From CAUZRD01 sp963582255 (GTDB taxonomy: Bacteria > Pseudomonadota > Alphaproteobacteria > Rhizobiales > TMED25): a DNA stretch of 6,459 nt. Positions 1-4,374 of this stretch are shown here, piece after piece; within the stretch, counting starts at the first letter, position 1; each line of letters begins with the position of its first letter. The stretch is taken from positions 1 to 6,459 of the forward strand of contig CAUZRD010000127.1 in the NCBI GenBank assembly GCA_963582255.1. Direction: 5' to 3'. Both the position numbers and the translations under genes were made by a program. A model generated the notes under the pieces. It was not told where the DNA came from. It did no database searches and saw only the letters and a program-made list of their open reading frames with translations.

Positions 1-170
1 TTGCTCATGATATTGTATGGGCACGGACACCTACCCGAATATGAGGCGATGGATTGCTGGATTATAAGTTCTTTGATTGTTTCGTTGCTGACCGTCTGGG
101 CGTTGCCATGGGATGTCATTCCAAGAAGCACGGCAAAGGTCAGGCAGATAGTGGCGGTCAGGTTTCTCAT
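1..170 (-). CDS. small secreted protein with CPCPY motif, N-terminal part (C-terminus beyond window)
   Basis: The reading frame opens at the ATG at 170 and runs off the left edge after 56 codons without a stop. Residues 1-25 look like a Sec signal peptide: Arg2, a hydrophobic core (LTATICLTFAVLLGM), and a likely cleavage after the Asn-Ala near residue 24. The mature part starts with a polar helix-like stretch and reaches SIASYSGRCPCPYN. From memory, this resembles the opening of a family of small uncharacterised alphaproteobacterial exported proteins that carry further cysteines downstream; that region is outside the window. The start is well fixed: an in-frame TAG lies 9 bases upstream, and an AGGG at 178-181 sits 7 bases from the ATG as a weak ribosome-binding site. 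The paired cysteines suggest disulfides or metal binding after export, but no function can be assigned. Its upstream neighbour is a gene-poor region, so it is probably transcribed alone. Confidence 0.75.
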   Translation of the reverse strand, partial: MRNLTATICLTFAVLLGMTSHGNAQTVSNETIKELIIQQSIASYSGRCPCPYNIMS

Positions 171-304
171 ATAGATACCCTACGACAATAGGTCTGGCAG
201 CGGGAGTCTTTGCGACAAACCCAGCCCAAGCCCCTGCCTCAGGAACCGTGCCCCCTGATGCGGGGCGGCCGATCTTGCTATTGTTCTAACCCAGTTGCTG
301 AAAC

Positions 305-330
305 GGGGGCCGGGGTCCCTGGGCCCTGGG
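305..330 (+). other. G-quadruplex-type motif
   Basis: Four G-runs of 5, 4, 3 and 3 bases are separated by loops of 2, 5 and 4 bases, which matches the usual G3+N1-7 pattern on the plus strand. The same segment contains GGGCCC and a 7-base tandem (GGCCCAG on the minus strand), so simple duplex or hairpin pairing may compete. It lies immediately before the 22-bp direct repeats. A functional role is not shown by the sequence. Confidence 0.4.
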
Positions 331-386
331 CCGTGGTGCGTGATCCGGGATGATGGCGGAGGGTCCGTGGTGCGTGATCCGGGATG
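331..386. repeat. pair of exact 22-bp direct repeats
   Basis: Positions 331-352 and 365-386 are identical over 22 bases (start CCGTGGTGCG, end ATCCGGGATG), with a period of 34 and a 12-base spacer. On the minus strand the unit reads as a GGATCACGCACCACGG-like sequence, a low-complexity type that often produces spurious reading frames. Two copies are too few, and the spacer too short, for a CRISPR array. The unit could be an intergenic repeat family or the residue of local duplication. Confidence 0.8.
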
Positions 387-650
387 CACTGTCGGTTGGT
401 ATCGGTTGCGCGGAACACTGTCCTTGGGCGGTCTCTGTCGATGAGGGGGCCATAGGGTATTTCCCGATTATTAAGGTAACTTGCAGGAATCGGAGACTGG
501 GCAAAAGGGACCCAACCTAGAAGCCTAGCAATGGAAGGCGTCTACCGGTCTGTTGTCCGGAGTAGGGGCTCTTAGGCCATAGATGATGCAACATGCGCGC
601 GAGCTTCCGGGCTGAGCGAGACACTGAGCAGCAAGTGAAACTGATGTTGC

Positions 651-670
651 TGTCCTACTATTGTCCTACT
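651..670. repeat. short tandem repeat next to the tRNA 3' end
   Basis: TGTCCTACT occurs at 651-659 and again at 662-670, a period of 11 bases or about one helical turn. The pair lies about 50 bases beyond the 3' end of tRNA-Lys. Helically phased repeats beside a tRNA 3' end can be arm-type or accessory sites of tyrosine-recombinase attachment regions, but there is no integrase gene or duplicated tRNA end in the window. The biological meaning is therefore open. Confidence 0.55.
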
Positions 671-717
671 GAGGAAAACAAGGGCTTAACCATTTACATC
701 TAAGTCATTGAAAATTC

Positions 718-793
718 TGGTGAGCCCGTCCGGGTTCGAACCGGAGACCTACTGATTAAAAGTCAGTCGCTCTACCAACTGAGCTACGGGCCC
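718..793 (-). tRNA. tRNA-Lys (anticodon UUU)
   Basis: The 76-base gene folds into a complete cloverleaf. The acceptor stem is GGGCCCG with CGGGCTC (one G-U pair), the discriminator is A, and the CCA is encoded at 718-720. The D arm is GCTC/GAGC around AGTTGGTA. The anticodon stem ACTGA/TCAGT encloses the loop CTTTTAA, giving anticodon TTT. The T arm is TCCGG-TTCGAAC-CCGGA. It decodes AAA and AAG lysine codons. The gene lies on the same strand as tgt, 168 bases downstream of its stop, and has its own promoter-like sequence directly upstream, so it need not depend on read-through from the gyrA-tgt cluster. Confidence 0.97.
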
Positions 794-805
794 ACATGCG
801 GCCAT

Positions 806-834
806 AACTTATGCACGGATCACACGGCGGTCAA
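806..834 (-). promoter_or_regulatory. sigma70-type promoter of tRNA-Lys
   Basis: Read on the minus strand, TTGACC (829-834) and TAAGTT (806-811) are separated by exactly 17 bases. The -10 element ends 12 bases before the mature tRNA 5' end, which would give a short 5' leader for RNase P. The -35 matches the consensus at five of six positions; the -10 is weaker. Position, spacing and orientation agree with a tRNA promoter. Confidence 0.65.
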
Positions 835-913
835 TTGTATCTGGCGGCATCTACCAGCTTTTCTTATCCTAAGTCGATCATAATTTATCCTGAAAATTGG
901 CTCGCCATATTAA

Positions 914-936
914 CTAGCGGCAAACTGTTCCGCCAG
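914..936 (-). terminator. possible weak terminator hairpin after tgt
   Basis: On the minus strand, CTGGCGG and CCGCTAG can pair over 7 bases, including one G-U pair, around a 9-base loop. The hairpin lies about 26 bases after the tgt stop codon. It is followed only by TTAATAT rather than a run of T, so it is at best a weak intrinsic terminator, and Rho-dependent ending of the operon is equally possible. Confidence 0.25.
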
Positions 937-961
937 CGCCTATCCACAGCCCCCTCGCCAA

Positions 962-2092
962 CTAAATTGCTTTATTTTTAGCTTCGCCTTCGCGCCAGTC
1001 ACATTTGATTTTTGTGACAGTTTGAGCAAGGCATCCCTCAGAAATACCTTTCCTCAAAGTCTCCATAAGATCTTGATAATAACTAATATTTGCAGCAGAA
1101 AGATACATCGATCCTAGTATCTCTCCAGAACGGAACAGATGGTGAAGATAGGCTCTTGGAACTGCTGAAAACGAAGAATTCCCCATTGGATCTAGCGGCG
1201 ATTCATCTTCTGCGTGGCATGCATTTTTTAAATTGATGCGACCTTGATGGGTGAATGCCTGTCCGTGCCGGCCAGACCGTGTCGGCATTACGCAGTCAAA
1301 CATATCAATACCACGCCAAACAGCCTCAACGATATCTTCCGGCGTACCGACACCCATTAGATATCTTGGTTTATTATCCGGAAGGTGGGGAATCGTGTTT
1401 TCAATAGTCTGAAGCATCAGCTCTTGGCCTTCACCAACCGCGAGTCCGCCGATTGCCAACCCGTCGAACCCCATATCAACTAGGGAATCCGCACTGCGAT
1501 GGCGAAGTCTCGCATAGGTACCGCCCTGAACTATACCAAACTGTGCACGCCCTTCGAGAGCTCTAAATGCACTCTTTGAGCGACTAGCCCAGCGCACCGA
1601 AAGCTCCATCGCCAGCTCCACTTCATCTTCGGGCGCCGGCCAGGCAATACACTGATCTAGCGCCATATGAATATCAGATCCGATGAGATGTTGAATTTCC
1701 ATCGATTTTTCCGGTGTAAGCATATGGTAAGAGCCATTAATATGAGAGCGGAAGCGAACTCCTTCCTCGCTCAGTTTGCGAAGCCCTGCCAATGACATCA
1801 CCTGGAATCCTCCGGAGTCAGTCAAAATTGGGTGCGGCCAGTTCATAAATTTATGGAGCCCACCAAGGCGGTCTAACCGCTCAGCTCCCGGGCGCAACAT
1901 CAAGTGATAGGTATTGCCGAGAATAATATCAGCACCGGCCGCATGAACATCGCCCGGAAACATGGCCTTAACCGTTCCGGAAGTCCCGACCGGCATGAAG
2001 GCAGGCGTACGAACAGCGCCGCGTCCTAGCCAAAGCTTGCCAGTACGCGCGGCGCCGTCACGGCCAATAATCTCAAATGTGACACCACTCAT
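962..2092 (-). CDS. tgt: queuine/preQ1 tRNA-ribosyltransferase (tRNA-guanine transglycosylase), zinc site absent
   Basis: A 376-aa enzyme of the bacterial Tgt family that exchanges guanine 34 of tRNAs with GUN anticodons (Asp, Asn, His, Tyr) for preQ1 in queuosine synthesis. The TIM-barrel active site is complete: Asp92 (TDSGGFQ), Asp146 and Cys148 (LDQC), Gln189 (GIVQGG), Gly215-Gly216 and Val219 (GGLAVGE), Met246, and the nucleophile Asp266 (FDCVMPTRSGR). Cys148 and Val219 are the bacterial preQ1-type residues. The structural zinc site is missing. Where the family has CxCxxC, this protein has MGNSSFSAVP (303-312), one residue shorter, and the fourth ligand His is Ala334 (SAAN). Flanking segments (NACHAED, RAYLHHL, GEILG) are intact, so this is not a frameshift. 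The start at 2092 overlaps the queA stop in ATGA and has GGAG 8 bases upstream; a longer frame back to 2257 lies inside queA and is rejected. Translation is probably coupled to queA. Function is very likely; the zinc-free state is inferred from sequence. Confidence 0.95.
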   Translation of the reverse strand: MSGVTFEIIGRDGAARTGKLWLGRGAVRTPAFMPVGTSGTVKAMFPGDVHAAGADIILGNTYHLMLRPGAERLDRLGGLHKFMNWPHPILTDSGGFQVMSLAGLRKLSEEGVRFRSHINGSYHMLTPEKSMEIQHLIGSDIHMALDQCIAWPAPEDEVELAMELSVRWASRSKSAFRALEGRAQFGIVQGGTYARLRHRSADSLVDMGFDGLAIGGLAVGEGQELMLQTIENTIPHLPDNKPRYLMGVGTPEDIVEAVWRGIDMFDCVMPTRSGRHGQAFTHQGRINLKNACHAEDESPLDPMGNSSFSAVPRAYLHHLFRSGEILGSMYLSAANISYYQDLMETLRKGISEGCLAQTVTKIKCDWREGEAKNKAI

Positions 2093-3177
2093 GATGCTCG
2101 CTCCAACAAACAAGCATCTCCGTAGGAATAAAACCGGTAACGGTTCGCGATAGCATGGGCATAAGCCATTTTCATACGCTCCAGGCCTGAGAATGCCGCA
2201 ACCAGCATGAAAAGTGTCGAGCGCGGAAGATGAAAATTGGTTAGCAGCATGTCGCAAGCACGGAATCTATATCCTGGGGTGATAAAAATATCTGTTTCAC
2301 CGCTAAAAGGAAAAACTGTACCATCTTCATCTGCTGCGGATTCAACCAGACGCAGTGTCGTCGTACCTACACAAATGAGCCTCCCACCCGCTGCCCTCGT
2401 TTCATTGATAGCAGATGCAGTTTCAGAATCTATTTTACCCCATTCGGCATGCATCACGTGGGCTTTTATATCGTCTACCTTGACTGGCAAAAATGTGCCT
2501 GCCCCAACATGAAGCGTTACAGTGCGCCCAGATACACCTTTGGCGCCAAGATTTGACACCAACTCATCTGTGAAGTGCAAACCAGCAGTGGGCGCAGCCA
2601 CCGCACCGCGGCATTGCGCAAACATGGTTTGGTAATCGCTCCGATCATCTTCGCTGACCGCACGTTTTGAGCCTATATATGGCGGCAATGGGGGATTCCC
2701 GTTTAGATCAATCCACTGATCAAGTTCAGGAGACGACAGATCAAAATTAAAAATTACCATGCCGTCATTCAATGATTGCGCAACCGTGCCCCACAGATCA
2801 GATGGCTCAGCACTATTGGCTCTAGCACCAAAACAAACACGGTCACCCAAACGCAATCTTTTGGCTGGACGGGCAAGTGCCAGCCAGTTTCCATCAGATT
2901 GCGGCGCCAAAAGATTAATATTCAGGCTCGCACTTGTGTCACTACGCACCCGGCGGCCAGTGAGTGCGGCTGCAACTACCTTAGTATCATTGGCTAGGAG
3001 GAGGTCGCCCGGATGCAGTATATCGGTTAGATCACGCACTCGCCTATCAACAAGCTTTCCTGATTCGGCAGGCACAACAAGCATGCGCGCACTGTCGCGC
3101 GGACTGGATGGATGAAGGGCAATCAGCTCTTCATCAAATGCGAAATCGAACGCGTCAACGCGCACCTTCTCATCCAT
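2089..3177 (-). CDS. queA: S-adenosylmethionine:tRNA ribosyltransferase-isomerase
   Basis: A 362-aa cytosolic enzyme that transfers and rearranges the ribosyl group of SAM onto preQ1 in tRNA to give epoxyqueuosine, the step after Tgt. Family signatures are present in order: the N-terminal DFAFDEELIAL and RDSARMLVV (11-35), GDLLLANDTKVV (57-68), LPPYIG (164-169), DYQTMFA followed by GAVAAPTAGLHFT (181-203), TLHVGAGTFLPV (221-232), HVMHAEW (240-246), GTTTLRLVESAA (271-282), TNFHLPRSTLFMLVAAF (313-329) and YRFYSYGDACLL (347-358). The length is normal for the family. The ATG at 3177 is preceded by a modest GGGA 9 bases upstream. The 67-bp leader after the cyclophilin gene contains a near-exact tandem repeat. 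The 3' end overlaps tgt by four bases, which fits coupled expression of two successive pathway enzymes. Nothing in the protein appears degraded. Confidence 0.96.
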   Translation of the reverse strand: MDEKVRVDAFDFAFDEELIALHPSSPRDSARMLVVPAESGKLVDRRVRDLTDILHPGDLLLANDTKVVAAALTGRRVRSDTSASLNINLLAPQSDGNWLALARPAKRLRLGDRVCFGARANSAEPSDLWGTVAQSLNDGMVIFNFDLSSPELDQWIDLNGNPPLPPYIGSKRAVSEDDRSDYQTMFAQCRGAVAAPTAGLHFTDELVSNLGAKGVSGRTVTLHVGAGTFLPVKVDDIKAHVMHAEWGKIDSETASAINETRAAGGRLICVGTTTLRLVESAADEDGTVFPFSGETDIFITPGYRFRACDMLLTNFHLPRSTLFMLVAAFSGLERMKMAYAHAIANRYRFYSYGDACLLERAS

Positions 3178-3185
3178 TTATTATA

Positions 3186-3211
3186 ATCCCAGGGCTAGGT
3201 ATCCCAGGCTA
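3186..3211. repeat. near-identical tandem pair upstream of queA
   Basis: ATCCCAGGGCTA (3186-3197) and ATCCCAGGCTA (3201-3211) differ by one inserted G and lie 15 bases apart. Read on the coding (minus) strand, the copy nearer queA supplies the GGGA that is the only ribosome-binding-site candidate for that gene. The pair may be a small local duplication or an operator half-site pair; no protein can be named. Confidence 0.5.
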
Positions 3212-3245
3212 TCAGTCCAACTCGGCGGAAAACCCGACGGGCCAA

Positions 3246-3788
3246 TCAGCTGCTGACGTCAGCAGCAACCTTCAACTCAATAATCTGATCGGGGTTTGCC
3301 GGCGGCTCACCCTTTTCAATGGCATCCACATGCTCCATGCCTTCAACTACATGTCCCCAAACTGTATATTGACCATTGAGGAAGGTTGCATCGGCAAGAT
3401 CAATAAAAAACTGACTGTTGGCACTGTCCGGATTGTTGGTCCGCGCAGCGCCAATAGTGCCTCGGACATGGGGCTCTTCGGAAAATTCAGCCGGCACATC
3501 AGGATAATCCGAGCCACCCGTGCCGGTGCCAGTTGGATCTCCGGTCTGGGCCATAAAACCATCGATCACCCGATGGAATATTACACCATCATAAAAACCC
3601 TCACGGGTTAACTTCTTCACTCGCTCAACATGCTGAGGCGCAAGATCTGGTCGTAGACGAATAACAACGCGCCCATCCTGAAGTTGCATATAAAGCGTGT
3701 TTTCAAGATCAAGATCCTGCGCAAAAGCACCTGGTGGCACAGCCATCGCTGTAAGCAAAGACATAGCCACAACCAATAGAGTCTCCAT
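3246..3788 (-). CDS. exported cyclophilin-type peptidyl-prolyl cis-trans isomerase
   Basis: A 180-aa protein that catalyses cis-trans isomerisation of Xaa-Pro bonds. Residues 1-24 form a signal peptide (hydrophobic LLVVAMSLLTAMAV, ending GAFAQ, probable cleavage near Ala23-Gln24), so it acts in the periplasm. The cyclophilin domain fills about residues 30-175. FYDGVIFHRVIDGFMAQTGD (65-84) holds the catalytic Arg73 with Phe78, Met79 and Gln81; GTIGAAR (110-116) and SANSQFFI (122-129) complete the pocket. Phe136 occupies the position of the tryptophan that confers cyclosporin binding in human CypA, and Tyr141 that of the pocket histidine, both usual in bacterial members. The start is supported by GAAGGA 6 bases before the ATG; there is no Lys or Arg in the signal's n-region, which is short and slightly unusual. 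It follows coaD by 21 bases, so they are co-transcribed. Alphaproteobacterial genomes carry paired ppiA/ppiB-like genes, so no symbol is given. Confidence 0.93.
   Translation of the reverse strand: METLLVVAMSLLTAMAVPPGAFAQDLDLENTLYMQLQDGRVVIRLRPDLAPQHVERVKKLTREGFYDGVIFHRVIDGFMAQTGDPTGTGTGGSDYPDVPAEFSEEPHVRGTIGAARTNNPDSANSQFFIDLADATFLNGQYTVWGHVVEGMEHVDAIEKGEPPANPDQIIELKVAADVSS
3249..3266. repeat. perfect 18-bp palindrome at the cyclophilin 3' end
   Basis: GCTGCTGACGTCAGCAGC is a perfect inverted repeat. It encodes the last six residues (AADVSS) directly before the TGA stop. In RNA it could form a 7-bp stem with an ACGT loop. It is not followed by a T-run, so it does not look like an intrinsic terminator. 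It might be an mRNA-stability hairpin or a dyad operator, or arise from coding chance. Confidence 0.6.
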
Positions 3789-3809
3789 GAATTTTCCTTC
3801 GGTCTGAGA

Positions 3810-4307
3810 TTAATCGGCGAGCGCCGCTGCGAGCTCAAGCGCACAGGCGTCCGGAACAAATGTGGTGATATCTCCGCCCATTATGGCGATTTGTCTAACT
3901 AACGTGGACGAGATAAAGCCAACACCAGAAGATGCAGCTAGAAAAACCGTATTAACATCACTAGCCAGCGCGGCATTCATTTGAGACATCCGCATTTCAT
4001 AGTCGAAATCTGAACCGTCACGAACACCTCGAACGATCATATCCGCACCAACATGACGCGCAGCATCTACAACCAACCCATCGAATGAGTCGACGGCACA
4101 TTCACAATTTGACTCCTCGGCCAATGGCTTGACCAACTCCCCAATTAAGTTCATGCGGGTATTCAGTGCCAGCATCGGCTTTTTACCATGATGGGCACCG
4201 ACTCCGATGGTTAATTTATCACACAAACGCATGGCACGCTCAATAATATCGAGATGCCCATTGGTCAGCGGATCAAAGCTACCTGGATAATATCCAATCC
4301 TGATCAT
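3810..4307 (-). CDS. coaD: phosphopantetheine adenylyltransferase
   Basis: A 165-aa cytosolic enzyme catalysing the fourth step of coenzyme A synthesis: 4'-phosphopantetheine plus ATP to dephospho-CoA and pyrophosphate. It belongs to the nucleotidyltransferase superfamily. YPGSFDPLTNGHLDII (7-22) contains the T/HxGH nucleotide-binding motif (Thr15-Gly17-His18). MIVRGVRDGSDFDYEMRMSQMN (90-111) is the phosphopantetheine-binding segment, and FISSTLVRQI (131-140) carries the ISSTxxR signature that holds the ATP phosphates. The length is typical for bacterial CoaD. The start at 4307 gives the expected few residues before YPGSFDP; the ribosome-binding site is weak (AGG close to the ATG). It sits 67 bases after gyrA and 21 bases before the cyclophilin gene, a common alphaproteobacterial arrangement. 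Its job is unrelated to its neighbours apart from shared transcription. Confidence 0.97.
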   Translation of the reverse strand: MIRIGYYPGSFDPLTNGHLDIIERAMRLCDKLTIGVGAHHGKKPMLALNTRMNLIGELVKPLAEESNCECAVDSFDGLVVDAARHVGADMIVRGVRDGSDFDYEMRMSQMNAALASDVNTVFLAASSGVGFISSTLVRQIAIMGGDITTFVPDACALELAAALAD

Positions 4308-4374
4308 GACCTATTCCGATAGGGACTTACATAACAATTGGCAAGGGCACAGGACGGGTATAAACTCATCGCCA

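Larger units (their letters stand above)
171..717. other. gene-poor intergenic region with repeats
   Basis: About 550 bases lie between the small secreted-protein gene and the tRNA-Lys gene. Open frames here are short, lack ribosome-binding sites, and on the minus strand read as low-complexity Arg/His/Pro-rich peptides produced by the repeats. The part around 240-390 is clearly more GC-rich than the rest of the window. It contains the 22-bp direct repeat and the G-run motif listed separately. The part near the tRNA holds a short tandem repeat. No clear promoter for the secreted-protein gene was found by eye. Confidence 0.6.

Noticed and set aside
331..386. Minimal CRISPR array
   Set aside because: There are only two repeat units with a 12-base spacer and no cas genes; spacing and number do not fit.
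180..504. Two overlapping minus-strand frames of about 70 codons
   Set aside because: Their peptides are Arg/His/Pro-rich readings of the GC-rich direct repeats in two frames, with no ribosome-binding sites or family features.
593..703. Plus-strand 36-codon frame beginning MRASFRAERDTEQQ
   Set aside because: It has no ribosome-binding site and no recognisable similarity, and it runs through the tandem repeat towards the tRNA; it is most likely chance.
940..948. DnaA-box-like CTATCCACA between tgt and tRNA-Lys
   Set aside because: A single site with one mismatch; there is no cluster, AT-rich unwinding region or replication gene nearby.
2093..2257. N-terminal extension of tgt by 55 residues to an upstream ATG
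   Set aside because: The extension lies entirely within queA in another frame, has no Tgt-family similarity, and the ATGA overlap with a GGAG site gives a family-typical start at 2092.
3180..3185. Perfect TATAAT -10 element before queA
   Set aside because: It ends only two bases before the start codon, so transcription would begin inside the coding sequence, and no -35 element lies 16-18 bases upstream.
3225..3245. Intrinsic terminator between the cyclophilin gene and queA (CCCGTCGGGTTTT)
   Set aside because: The inverted repeat CCCG-T-CGGG has a one-base centre and cannot form a hairpin of adequate stem and loop before the short T-run.
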